Source: a virus
DNA length: 64,000 bases
Strand: one strand, 5' to 3'
IMG/VR virus record: IMGVR_UViG_3300035670_000158
Location: 1 to 64,000 of that record
The notes below the pieces were generated by a model that was given only the letters and a program-made list of their open reading frames with translations, did not search any database and was not told the DNA's origin. Below are positions 1-8,717 of the stretch, piece by piece. Made by a program: the position numbers and the translations under genes. The first letter of the stretch is position 1. Each line of letters begins with the position of its first letter.

Positions 1-2
1 AT

Positions 3-851
3 GATAGTATGCAAGATGCTGGATATACCGAAACTCTTACATTACTCGGCGTTGGAGTAACAGCAACAGCAACAGCAACATTTGTAAATGGTGGTTTGCA
101 ATTTATTAAATTATTGAATGATGGTTCTGGATATTCATCCACTCCAACTGTTGCGATATCTTCTGCTCCAGCAGGTTCATTAACAGCAACTGCTGTTGCA
201 ATAACAACATCTAAAGTTGGTTTTGCAACGCAATCTTCTATAAAACAAGTTTTGATTACAAATCCAGGTTATGGATATACGATTCCACCCTCTATTGTTT
301 TTGTAAGTGGTGGTGGTGTTGGGGCAGCTGCCACGGTAGGAATTGCAACAACTGGTGGAGTTGGAATAATCACTGTAACAAACAGTGGATCTGGTTATTC
401 AACGTCACCCACAGTGACATTTAGTTCACCTGGAATTGGAGTCACAGCGATAGGAGAAGCTATTGTTTCTTCTGGAGGATCAATTACTGCAATTAGAATT
501 TCAAATGCAGGATACGGTTACACAGTGTCTCCAATAATAACGATTTCAAATCCATCTTTGATCGGATCTGGTGACTATGAATACAATGAAATTATTACTG
601 GATCTATTTCTGGTACTCAAGGCAGAGTAAAATCTTGGAATGCTTCTGATAGAACTCTAAAAGTTTCAATAGCGAATGGAACATTCACCTCAGGAGAAAC
701 AATTACTGGTTCAGAGTCTGGAGCGGTTTATACTTTACAACGATCTAACACGGATGATCTTCTCGACACATATGCCGAAAATGATGTCATTCAGTCTGAG
801 GCAGATGCTATTTTGGACTTTTCTCAGAAAAATCCATTTGGAGAGGTGTAA
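3..851 (+). CDS. gp14: gp14 neck / head-completion protein, C-terminal part (partial)
   Basis: The reading frame is open to the left edge, so the true start lies outside the window. The last ~30 residues (DTYAENDVIQSEADAI ... NPFGEV) match the end of T4 gp14 (DQYAEVDQINSEA ... SPFDNDF), and the next genes are gp15 and gp16 as in T4, so this is very likely the gp14 neck protein that joins head and tail. Most of the visible part is at least four beta-rich repeats of the type GSGY/GYGY-x-PTV-I, an insertion not found in T4 gp14; the same repeat occurs in the fibre-like gene at 2366. Assignment rests on the C-terminal tail plus gene order. Confidence 0.68.
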   Translation, partial: DSMQDAGYTETLTLLGVGVTATATATFVNGGLQFIKLLNDGSGYSSTPTVAISSAPAGSLTATAVAITTSKVGFATQSSIKQVLITNPGYGYTIPPSIVFVSGGGVGAAATVGIATTGGVGIITVTNSGSGYSTSPTVTFSSPGIGVTAIGEAIVSSGGSITAIRISNAGYGYTVSPIITISNPSLIGSGDYEYNEIITGSISGTQGRVKSWNASDRTLKVSIANGTFTSGETITGSESGAVYTLQRSNTDDLLDTYAENDVIQSEADAILDFSQKNPFGEV

Positions 852-856
852 AATTG

Positions 857-864
857 TTAAATAG
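857..864 (+). promoter_or_regulatory. late promoter core TTAAATAG before gp15
   Basis: An AAATA-containing T4-type late core lies 6 bases after the gp14 stop and 23 bases before the gp15 start. It is weaker than the full TATAAATA seen elsewhere. Confidence 0.4.
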
Positions 865-887
865 TTATTATTAACGCGGAAAGTGTA

Positions 888-1937
888 ATGTTTGGATACT
901 TTTACAATGAGGTTCTGAGGAGAACTGTCATAGGATTTGGAACATTATTTAATAATATAACTGTTAAGCACTTTGATGATAATGGTTCCTCAGTTAGTGT
1001 AATGAAGGTTCCTTTAGCATATGGACCAACACAAAAGTTTCTTGCGAGAGTGGAACAAAATCCAAATCTGAACAAACCAACTCAAATTACACTTCCTAGA
1101 ATGTCATTTGAGTTCACTGGATTAAACTATGATCCAACAAGAAAAGTAACACAAACTCAAACATTTCTCACAAAGAAAACTAGCGACTCTACATCTATAA
1201 AAAAGATGTATATGCCGGTTCCATATAATATGGAATTTGAATTGAATATTATGGTAAAACTTAATGACGACGCATTACAAATTGTAGAACAAATTTTACC
1301 ATATTTTCAACCTTCATATAATATAACAATCACTCTTGCAGGAGATATAAACGAAAAGAGAGATGTTCCTATTATATTGGATAGTGTAAATTTTACTGAC
1401 GATTATGAAGGTGATTATTCAACCAGAAGAGCACTAATTTATACATTATCATTTACTGCAAAAACATTTTTGTTTGGTCCTGTTCCAGATCAGACTGCTG
1501 GTATTATCAAAAGAGCTACTTTGGATTATATGTCTGGTATGGACACAAAGAATCCACGCAGAGAACTTCGTTACTCAGTAACTCCAAGAGCAACACAAAA
1601 CTACACTGGAGATGCGACTACATACTTGTCGCAGGACATTGATTCCGAAGACAACATTGTTTCTGTTGCAGATTCATCCGCTTTATCTGCGTCTACTTAC
1701 ATTACAATTAATGACGAAGAACTTTACATTGAATCTATCAATGGAAATAGTCTCATAGTCAGAAGAGGTCAAGATGGAACTATAGCATCCTCTCACGTTG
1801 GAGGATCTGGAGTAAATATTCTCAATGCTGCTGATGATGCATTGATTGAGATTGGAGATGATTTTGGTTTCAATGAAACCGTATCGTTCTTCCAAGACTT
1901 CAAGGAATATAGCCCATCTGAAGGTACTGATGTATGA
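888..1937 (+). CDS. gp15: gp15 proximal tail sheath stabiliser
   Basis: In T4, gp15 forms the hexameric ring that caps the tail and stabilises the sheath at the neck. The N-terminus MFGYFYN matches T4 gp15 exactly, and the block IVEQILPYFQP near residue 125 is also identical. At 349 residues it is longer than T4 gp15 (272). The extra C-terminal part (about residues 240-320) is a beta-rich domain with an ITINDEELYIESI ... RGQDGT pattern of a kind seen in other phage virion proteins. The start is preceded by a GGAAAG ribosome site. Its stop overlaps the gp16 start (ATGA). Confidence 0.93.
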   Translation: MFGYFYNEVLRRTVIGFGTLFNNITVKHFDDNGSSVSVMKVPLAYGPTQKFLARVEQNPNLNKPTQITLPRMSFEFTGLNYDPTRKVTQTQTFLTKKTSDSTSIKKMYMPVPYNMEFELNIMVKLNDDALQIVEQILPYFQPSYNITITLAGDINEKRDVPIILDSVNFTDDYEGDYSTRRALIYTLSFTAKTFLFGPVPDQTAGIIKRATLDYMSGMDTKNPRRELRYSVTPRATQNYTGDATTYLSQDIDSEDNIVSVADSSALSASTYITINDEELYIESINGNSLIVRRGQDGTIASSHVGGSGVNILNAADDALIEIGDDFGFNETVSFFQDFKEYSPSEGTDV

Positions 1938-2347
1938 AGTATGATGACCTAAACAAAACTTTCGATGTTGCTGGGGAAATTGTAGAATCGGCAAAAGAGG
2001 TTGATATTAAATCAATTACGACTACAGAAAAAAGTGACGTTAGAAAAGATTACGAGTACACGAGAGGAAATCTTTATAGTATCATAGAGAAAGGTCAAGA
2101 GGCAATCAACGGCATTCTTGAACTTGCCCAAGAAAGTGATATGCCAAGAGCGTATGAAGTTGCTGGTCAACTTATAAAAAGTGTCTCTGATGCCACGGAT
2201 AAACTAATGGATCTTCAGAAAAAATTGAAGGACATTGAAGAAGATATTCAAAAGGGTCCAACAAACGTCACTAATGCATTATTTGTTGGTTCAACTGCGG
2301 ATTTGACTAAGATGCTAAAAGATATGCAAAAGTCTCAAAATAAATAG
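1934..2347 (+). CDS. gp16: gp16 terminase small subunit
   Basis: gp16 recognises DNA for packaging and regulates the gp17 motor. The central helical block (DYEYTRGNLYSIIEKGQEAI ..., residues ~38-100) and the end motif NALFVGSTADLTKML align with T4 gp16 (NATVFMGSPTDLMDE). Length 137 versus 164 in T4. The start overlaps the gp15 stop by four bases, so the two are probably translationally coupled. Unlike T4, where 16 and 17 are adjacent, about 8 kb of structural and small genes separate it from gp17. Confidence 0.9.
   Translation: MKYDDLNKTFDVAGEIVESAKEVDIKSITTTEKSDVRKDYEYTRGNLYSIIEKGQEAINGILELAQESDMPRAYEVAGQLIKSVSDATDKLMDLQKKLKDIEEDIQKGPTNVTNALFVGSTADLTKMLKDMQKSQNK
2339..2347 (+). promoter_or_regulatory. 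late promoter core AATAAATAG over gp16 stop
   Basis: The T4-type late core overlaps the gp16 stop codon and lies 18 bases before the fibre-like gene at 2366. Confidence 0.55.
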
Positions 2348-2365
2348 ATAAAACTGTGACTAAAA

Positions 2366-5300
2366 ATGCCCGAGGAACATAATTATTCTGAAAATAAAGA
2401 TTTACCTTCTATTGAGGAAATACTTGGGCAACCAGAAATTCTTCCTTCTGTAGAAGAATTTATTGAGGAAGAACAAGATATTCAAACTATAGAAGATGCA
2501 GAAGGAAACACTTTTATAGAAGTTGAAGATCTAGTAAAACCAGAACCTTGGGTCGAACTGGTACGTATGATTAATGATGTTCGTGAGAGCATCCCAGAAA
2601 TACCAGAAATTAAGAATTACGATAAGGAACTTGAAGCAATATGCGATATCATCGATAATGTAAAGGAAAGTATTCCTGTAGTTCCTGAAATACGATATTA
2701 TGAAGATGAATTAGAATTAATAAAGGAATCTATTGAGAATGTAAAAAGTTCAATTCCAGAACTTCCTCAGTGGATTCAAAATGTAAATGAAGTACCCGAC
2801 TTTTCGTGGATTGGTAAAACCTTCAATGTTATTGATGAAAATTTTAGAATTATAAGAGATTCTGTAGAAACAGTATCTGAACAGGTTCAAACAGAACTCA
2901 ATAAACTCATTGAACAAAATGATGTAGAAAGTTTCGAAATAAAAACAGATTTCAAAACAATTCATGAAAGAGTTTCTACTGTAAAAAAAGAAATATTTGA
3001 TCAACTAAAAGAACAATCTCAAGTAATTTGGAATCTTCAAAAGAAACTAAAAGATAATCAAAAAGAATTTGAAATTGTAACGGAAGACAATTTAGATTCA
3101 TTCAAAAGCACAACCCTAGAAATTGTCTCAAAGTTAGAACAGAAATTTTTAGAAACAACTGAGTCTTTCGGAAATAAACTTGATAGCGAAGTAGAAGTTC
3201 TTCAGGATAAAATAAAGTCACTTCCAAAACCAAAATATTATGAAGAAGAACTAAAAGACATTAGAGAAAAACTTTCTGAAGTAAGTGATCTTAAAGTTCT
3301 GATTGAGGAAATAAAAGAAAAACAACAGGACCTTCAAGAAGGATACTTACTCAGCGAACCTCCTACTGAAAATAATTCAGATCCACTTACACCTTTAGAT
3401 CAAAAATTTGCCACGTTAGATGATCTTTCTAATCACTATAGAGTATTCATAAATCGAATTCAAACACAACTTGCTGCCATAGGTGGTGGTGGTGCTGGAT
3501 TTATCAGAGATCTTGATGATGTAGATATTACTGGATTGTCTGATGGATATGTTCTTAGATGGAACTCGTCTTCAAATAAGTGGAAAACAGTTCCTTCAAC
3601 AGGAATTGGAGTAACTCTCATTGATCAGTTATCTAATGTAGCAATAAACACATCTACATTGCAGAATGAGGATGTTCTAAATTATGATTCAAGCTCTGGT
3701 CTTTGGAGAAATAATAGACAAGCAGTTGGAGCTGCTGGCACATGGGCAGTAGGTACTGCAGGTATTCATACAACAAAAAATGTTGGAATTGCAACCACTG
3801 CTAGGCAAGATTATGCACTATATGTTCAAGGTGATACGTACATTACAGGAAATATTTCTGTAGCAGGCACAGTAACGTATGAGGATGTAACAAATGTAGA
3901 TTCCCTTGGAATTGGTACATTTAGAGATGGTTTGATTGTCAATGCAGGATCAGCTACAACTGCTTTGATTGTTAATGGCAATGCTCGCGTAACAGGAATT
4001 ATTACTATCGGTACAGCATCAGTTACTATCGATGGTAATAATAATAGTATCAATTTAGGCGATATTACCATTAGTGGGACAGGTATCAACTCTGCTCCGA
4101 ACGTCATTTATGTTGCAAAAGATGGAAATGACTCCAATAATGGAACCTCTATTGATAATGCATTTTTGACAATTGCAGCTGCCGTTGGCATTGCAACAAC
4201 TGGTACGACAATTAGAGTCAAAGCAGGAAATTATCTGGAGAGTAATCCAATTGAAATTCCTGCATTTGTTTCTATCGTAGGTGATGACTTAAAAACCGTA
4301 ACTGTAAGTCCCAATACTGCAAATCAAGATCTTTTCCATGTAAGAAAAGGTTGTTATATTGCAAACATGACTTTTACAAATCATGTTGCACCAGCAGCTG
4401 CGGTTGCTTTTCCAACCACTGGTATTGCAAATAATCAAGACGGAGGAAGTTGGGAAAGTCCATACATTCAAAACTGCACTAGTAATACAACTACTGGTAC
4501 AGGATTGAGAATTGATGGAAATCAAGCAGAATCATTGAAATCAATGGTTTGCGATAGTTATACACAGTATAATCAAGGAGGAGTTGGAGTTGCAGTAACT
4601 AATGGAGGATTTGCTCAGTTAGTTTCTGTATTCACTATCTGCTGCAATGAAGCGATTACGTGTGATACTGGTGGTCAGGTTGATCTTACAAATAGTAACT
4701 CTAGTTTTGGAACTTATGGTCTTGTTGCCAGGGGAGTTGGAGAAAGACAGTTTGTTAGTGCTTCTGTAGGAATTACAACCGCTGCAGCGCAGGATCAAAT
4801 AACTATTTCTGGTCTTGGAACAGAAAGACCCTACGATGGTCAAGTAGTTTATTTTGACAAGTTATATCAATCTATCAATACAATTACTCTTTCAAATGTT
4901 GGATCTGGATATACAGTAACTCCAAATGTAATCATTGCCGCTCCAACAGGACCAAGTGGAACTGCGGCAACAGCGTTTGCCACTTTGAATGGAGATAAAA
5001 TTGATTCGATTACTATTATTTCAAGTGGAACTCAATACGAATCCACTCCAACAATTACAATAGATCCACCACTATCAGGAACTCAAGCAACGGCAGTTGC
5101 ATCAATGTCTCCCATTTACTATACAATAAATAGTTCGACCACTCCAATATCTGGAATTTCCACTATAACTCTTGAGGAGAATTTACTAAATTCTGTAAGT
5201 GCAGGAACAACAGCATATTTTTACCAAGTAAGTAGAATCGTTGCTAGTTCTCACACTTTCGAATATGTTGGATCTGGAAATACAATTCAACAAGCGACTC

Positions 5301-5506
5301 CAAGACTTGGTGGAGTAACAGTACAAGCAAATGAAGTTGTTACTGTGGATGGTGGAAAAGTTGTATATACTAGTACGGATCAAGCAGGCAATTTTAGAAT
5401 TGGAGATGGTTTGCAAATAAATCAAAATACCGGTACAATTAGTGGTAGAGCATTTTCAAGAAGTTTATTCTCGGAGATCACACCATTCATCCTAGCTCTG
5501 AGTTAA
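2366..5506 (+). CDS. large fibre-like virion protein (coiled coil, beta-helix, GSGY repeats)
   Basis: 1046 residues, probably a fibre or whisker-like virion protein; exact role unknown. N-terminal acidic region, then three ~32-residue repeats with the core VxxSIPExPEI-x-YxxEL (about residues 70-140), then a long heptad-rich coiled coil to about residue 330. A Gly-rich hinge (GGGGAGF, ~373) follows. Around residues 575-720 there is a parallel beta-helix-like segment opening with VIYVAKDGNDSNNGT and VKAGNYLESNPIEIP, typical of pectin-lyase-fold fibre domains. The C-terminus has two GSGY-type repeats (ca. 845-910) like those in gp14. It sits between gp16 and gp17 with a late promoter in front, so virion expression is expected. 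Confidence 0.7.
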   Translation: MPEEHNYSENKDLPSIEEILGQPEILPSVEEFIEEEQDIQTIEDAEGNTFIEVEDLVKPEPWVELVRMINDVRESIPEIPEIKNYDKELEAICDIIDNVKESIPVVPEIRYYEDELELIKESIENVKSSIPELPQWIQNVNEVPDFSWIGKTFNVIDENFRIIRDSVETVSEQVQTELNKLIEQNDVESFEIKTDFKTIHERVSTVKKEIFDQLKEQSQVIWNLQKKLKDNQKEFEIVTEDNLDSFKSTTLEIVSKLEQKFLETTESFGNKLDSEVEVLQDKIKSLPKPKYYEEELKDIREKLSEVSDLKVLIEEIKEKQQDLQEGYLLSEPPTENNSDPLTPLDQKFATLDDLSNHYRVFINRIQTQLAAIGGGGAGFIRDLDDVDITGLSDGYVLRWNSSSNKWKTVPSTGIGVTLIDQLSNVAINTSTLQNEDVLNYDSSSGLWRNNRQAVGAAGTWAVGTAGIHTTKNVGIATTARQDYALYVQGDTYITGNISVAGTVTYEDVTNVDSLGIGTFRDGLIVNAGSATTALIVNGNARVTGIITIGTASVTIDGNNNSINLGDITISGTGINSAPNVIYVAKDGNDSNNGTSIDNAFLTIAAAVGIATTGTTIRVKAGNYLESNPIEIPAFVSIVGDDLKTVTVSPNTANQDLFHVRKGCYIANMTFTNHVAPAAAVAFPTTGIANNQDGGSWESPYIQNCTSNTTTGTGLRIDGNQAESLKSMVCDSYTQYNQGGVGVAVTNGGFAQLVSVFTICCNEAITCDTGGQVDLTNSNSSFGTYGLVARGVGERQFVSASVGITTAAAQDQITISGLGTERPYDGQVVYFDKLYQSINTITLSNVGSGYTVTPNVIIAAPTGPSGTAATAFATLNGDKIDSITIISSGTQYESTPTITIDPPLSGTQATAVASMSPIYYTINSSTTPISGISTITLEENLLNSVSAGTTAYFYQVSRIVASSHTFEYVGSGNTIQQATPRLGGVTVQANEVVTVDGGKVVYTSTDQAGNFRIGDGLQINQNTGTISGRAFSRSLFSEITPFILALS

Positions 5507-5507
5507 A

Positions 5508-5843
5508 ATGGCACAATTAGCACTCAATAGATTTCAAACAGAAACCGTTGCACTCACCACGAGTAATCAAACGATTTATACTGCACCCACTGGTTATACT
5601 GGTATTATTCTCTATGCTCATGTAACCAACGTTGGTGTGTCTGATACAACTGTTACAGTTTCTCATGTTAGAAGTGGAACTTCTACAGAATTAATCAAAC
5701 AGGGAACAGTTCCAGTAAATGATGCTTTTATTCCTTTAGATGGGAAATTAGTTCTTGAAACTGGTGATTCAATTACAGCAAGTGCTGGTGCAAATAGCAC
5801 TCTAAAAATTCTACTCTCTGTTTTAGAGACAGCAAATGCCTAA
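5508..5843 (+). CDS. small beta-rich virion-associated protein
   Basis: 111 residues starting one base after the fibre stop. The sequence is Thr/Val/Ser-rich with alternating beta-strand pattern (TAPTGYTGIILYAHVTNVG, residues 25-43), like small decoration or fibre-tip proteins. No catalytic motif is visible. It is probably cotranscribed with the fibre gene from the 2339 late promoter. Function is inferred only from position and composition. Confidence 0.6.
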   Translation: MAQLALNRFQTETVALTTSNQTIYTAPTGYTGIILYAHVTNVGVSDTTVTVSHVRSGTSTELIKQGTVPVNDAFIPLDGKLVLETGDSITASAGANSTLKILLSVLETANA

Positions 5844-6078
5844 ACTCATCAGTCAAAAAAATCTTAGAAAACCAATCGCTGATGGATATGTACTATCAAG
5901 TAGTACAGTTGGAGTACAAAGTTGGGTGAATAATAAGTCTGTAGGAATTGATAGTGGCGGGAGCGTAGTTGGAACTGCACAAACCATTAATTTTTATAAT
6001 AGAAATAGTATAGTAATAAGTTCAGGTGTAGCATCGGTAACTTCATTATCGGACCCACTTACAATCATTGGACTATAA
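5836..6078 (+). CDS. hypothetical protein after fibre genes
   Basis: 80 residues overlapping the previous gene by 8 bases. Begins MPKLISQKNLRKPIADGYVL and ends in Ser/Val-rich beta-like sequence. The segment GYVLSSSTVGVQSW resembles the GYVLRWNSSSNKW segment of the fibre gene at 2366 (about residue 392), suggesting a shared structural module. Not recognised; probably virion-associated from its place in the late operon. Confidence 0.55.
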   Translation: MPKLISQKNLRKPIADGYVLSSSTVGVQSWVNNKSVGIDSGGSVVGTAQTINFYNRNSIVISSGVASVTSLSDPLTIIGL

Positions 6079-6102
6079 ATAAAAAGAGGTCTCTTTTTAT
6101 TT
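6074..6102 (+). promoter_or_regulatory. late promoter overlapping a 12-bp hairpin at a start codon
   Basis: TATAAATA (6074-6081) overlaps the 5' arm of a perfect hairpin, AAATAAAAAGAG (6077-6088) and CTCTTTTTATTT (6091-6102). The hairpin ends one base before the ATG at 6104. RNA started at the late promoter would lack most of the 5' arm; read-through RNA would carry the whole hairpin, which can also act as a terminator. Confidence 0.6.
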
Positions 6103-6103
6103 G

Positions 6104-8398
6104 ATGAAGAACGGTAAGTGTCCTGCTGGAAAATACTATTGCTACACAGATGAAGTGTGCAAAGATATCCCCAAAGGATTCATGGTAGATCCAGAGGGAA
6201 TGCTTCGCAAAGAAAATGGTGCTTCAGTTTCTGAAGATATGTCTGGAGTTAAATATTCAAAATTTACTCATAAAACTCCACACCTAAAAGGTAAGCAGCA
6301 TCAGCTAGATCCTAATTTAGATCTAAAGCAATTAGTACATCACGCAACAGTACAGTATGTTGATCGTGATGCCGATGGAGATGTTGATATCTATGATAAA
6401 CCATCAAAGAAAACACCTGACGAAAATCCAGCAGATATTAATGTTGCGACTGCTTCCAAGAAATTGTTAGCAAAACAAAAAGGTGAACTGAAGCATACTA
6501 AAAGAGGTATGGCTTACGAAGAAAATAAATCTGGCGATAGCTCTTTACATGATTGGTTTTCTAAAAGCAAATCTTCAGATGGAAAACCTGGATGGGTTCA
6601 ACTGGGTGGTAAGTACGCTGGAAAACCCTGTGCAAAACAACCAGGTCAAACAACCAAACCAAAATGCGGTTCTAGTAAAATGAAACGTGCTTTAGATAAG
6701 GGAGAAGAAGAAGCAGCGTTTCGTCGCAAAAATCGTCAAGATCCAAATCCAAATAGAAGTGGAAAGGCAATCAACGTGAAGACAGAAGCAAAAGACCACG
6801 AGTACTCAATGGCTAGATCAGAAATTTCAACAATAATGAATGCCGCAAAAAGATTGCAGAAAAAAATGGCAAAGGGTGAAGGAGAAGTTGAGGCGTGGGT
6901 TCAATCCAAAATTACAAAAGCAGCTGATTATCTAGATTCTGCTGCTGATTATGTAGATAGTGGAGAGATGAATAAAGAAGAATTTGTTCAAGAAGGTGGA
7001 CTTGCAAGAGCAATGAGCAAGTCCAAGACTCAAACTACAGGTCATATTTCTGCAGATCGTGGATCTGATGAAAAAACAAATCGCACTAAAAGAAAAGGTT
7101 TGGAAAAGGACCTTAAGAAGCATGGTATTGGATATAAAAAGGGTGTAGGTGAATATAAGTATGGTAGTGGAGAAACAGGAAGAGAAGTTTCATATCACAC
7201 CAGTCCTGGAAAAGGAATGTCAAAAAGACGTTTTGGAAAAGTAATGCGTCGTCTTGGCAGAAAGCATGATCAAGAATCTGTAATTACAAAGGATAAAGAT
7301 AAACCAGCAAAGTTACATTATACTGAAAAAGGAAGCAAAGCAAAGTCAGACACAATTGGTAAGACAAAAACTGGTAAGCATCCAGAAGGATATGGTGAGA
7401 CTTCTTCAACAAAAGTAAGAAGTGGTAAACTCCCATCAAAAACTAAAAACAGAAGTTTTCACTATGAAGAAAAGGATGCATGTTATCATAAGGTCAAGTC
7501 ACGTTACAAGGTTTGGCCTTCTGCATATGCCTCTGGTGCCCTTGTAAAGTGCCGCAAAGTTGGCGCTGACAGTTGGGGCAATAAAACCAAAAAGGAAGGG
7601 TTTACGCCCTCACAAATTGCCGCTCTGGAATCAATTGGTGCTATTGAAATCAATGAGGCAGGCAAGAAGTGTTGGAAAGGTTATAAAAAAGTAGGCACGC
7701 AGAAACTCTTCGGTAAGACCTACAACCGTTGCGAAAAGGAGGGTTATTCCCATGAAGATAGCAGTGGACAAACAGATTTTTCATATGTCTCTGAGGCTGT
7801 TACTCTTCCCCGCGAGAATGGTCAGGTAATGAATGTAATGCTTGTCTTTAGAGGCAAGTTTTATATGATGCAACTATTCTTCCCAACACTTCACGTTCCA
7901 ACAAAACAGGAGGTCACGGCAGCGGTTCAGAAAATATATCCAGATGCCCGCGTCTCTCAGTATCATAAATCAACAATTGATCCAACACAACCTCTATTGA
8001 GAGTTGCAGAACAAACGGAGCAAAATGATTCTGAAGAAAAGCAAGCACAACAAATTGCAAGACGCCAACTAATGCTGAACCGCCAAAAAATTCAATTGCA
8101 AGCAAAAGCAGTTCAAAAGAAAAAAGGAACTGATATGATGATGCAAACAGAAGTTGCGGCGTGGCAACGCAAAGAAGGAAAAAATCAAAGTGGTGGACTA
8201 AATGAAAAAGGTCGCAAGTCATATGAGCGTGAAAACCCCGGTTCAGATCTAAAAGCACCTTCAAAGAAAGTTGGTAACAAACGTCGTGCTTCATTCTGTG
8301 CCAGAATGAGTGGAATGAAAAAGAAACTAACTTCTGCTAAAACTGCTAACGATCCAAATAGCAGAATCAACAAATCACTCAGAGCTTGGAATTGCTGA
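6104..8398 (+). CDS. multi-domain Lys-rich protein of unknown function
   Basis: 764 residues from the ATG at 6104; an in-frame TTG just before it lies in the hairpin. Modules seen: N-terminal Cys pair (CPAGKYYCYTDEVC, ~5-18), an acidic calcium-loop-like DRDADGDVDIYD (~86-97), a Gly/Cys block (WVQLGGKYAGKPCAKQPGQ, ~165-183), a block VWPSAYASGALVKCRKVGA (~472-490), and a C-terminal RRASFCARMSGMKKKLTSA block (~725-745). From memory, the last two blocks recur in proteins of cyanophages and large algal viruses, but no activity is known to me. It is strongly basic, and its late promoter suggests a virion or late role. Confidence 0.7.
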   Translation: MKNGKCPAGKYYCYTDEVCKDIPKGFMVDPEGMLRKENGASVSEDMSGVKYSKFTHKTPHLKGKQHQLDPNLDLKQLVHHATVQYVDRDADGDVDIYDKPSKKTPDENPADINVATASKKLLAKQKGELKHTKRGMAYEENKSGDSSLHDWFSKSKSSDGKPGWVQLGGKYAGKPCAKQPGQTTKPKCGSSKMKRALDKGEEEAAFRRKNRQDPNPNRSGKAINVKTEAKDHEYSMARSEISTIMNAAKRLQKKMAKGEGEVEAWVQSKITKAADYLDSAADYVDSGEMNKEEFVQEGGLARAMSKSKTQTTGHISADRGSDEKTNRTKRKGLEKDLKKHGIGYKKGVGEYKYGSGETGREVSYHTSPGKGMSKRRFGKVMRRLGRKHDQESVITKDKDKPAKLHYTEKGSKAKSDTIGKTKTGKHPEGYGETSSTKVRSGKLPSKTKNRSFHYEEKDACYHKVKSRYKVWPSAYASGALVKCRKVGADSWGNKTKKEGFTPSQIAALESIGAIEINEAGKKCWKGYKKVGTQKLFGKTYNRCEKEGYSHEDSSGQTDFSYVSEAVTLPRENGQVMNVMLVFRGKFYMMQLFFPTLHVPTKQEVTAAVQKIYPDARVSQYHKSTIDPTQPLLRVAEQTEQNDSEEKQAQQIARRQLMLNRQKIQLQAKAVQKKKGTDMMMQTEVAAWQRKEGKNQSGGLNEKGRKSYERENPGSDLKAPSKKVGNKRRASFCARMSGMKKKLTSAKTANDPNSRINKSLRAWNC

Positions 8399-8399
8399 C

Positions 8400-8714
8400 A
8401 TGAAAAGTTTTCAACAGTTTCTCTCAGAAAGCGTAAATATCGCTGGAGACTTCAACGGAACAATGATTATAGGTGGATCAACTTCACAAGAAGAAATGGG
8501 TGAAAGTTTTGTTGCTGATGTTCTATGGAAAGGAAATTTACTCCGAATGGAAATGACCACGAAAAATGGTCTTCCCTCATCAAGAGAACTGACAGAACAA
8601 TTGCAAAATGAATACCCAGGTGCCGTAGTTCAACAAATTTATCCTCAAACAGAAAACAGTACCAATATCAAAAATGTAAAACGTTACCACCCAGCAAAAT
8701 TAGACTGGATTTAA
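8400..8714 (+). CDS. small protein with capsid-targeting-like leader
   Basis: 104 residues, one base after the previous stop. The N-terminus MKSFQQFLSE resembles the T4 capsid-targeting sequence MKTYQEFIAE, after which the prohead protease gp21 cuts (consensus L/I-x-E). The segment VADVLWKGNLLRMEM ... GLPSSRELTEQLQNEYPGA is similar in style to residues ~560-625 of the preceding protein (NVMLVFRGKFYMMQLFFP ... EVTAAVQKIYPDA), so the two may share a domain. Probably an internal head protein; this is inference from the leader. Confidence 0.65.
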   Translation: MKSFQQFLSESVNIAGDFNGTMIIGGSTSQEEMGESFVADVLWKGNLLRMEMTTKNGLPSSRELTEQLQNEYPGAVVQQIYPQTENSTNIKNVKRYHPAKLDWI

Positions 8715-8717
8715 ACT

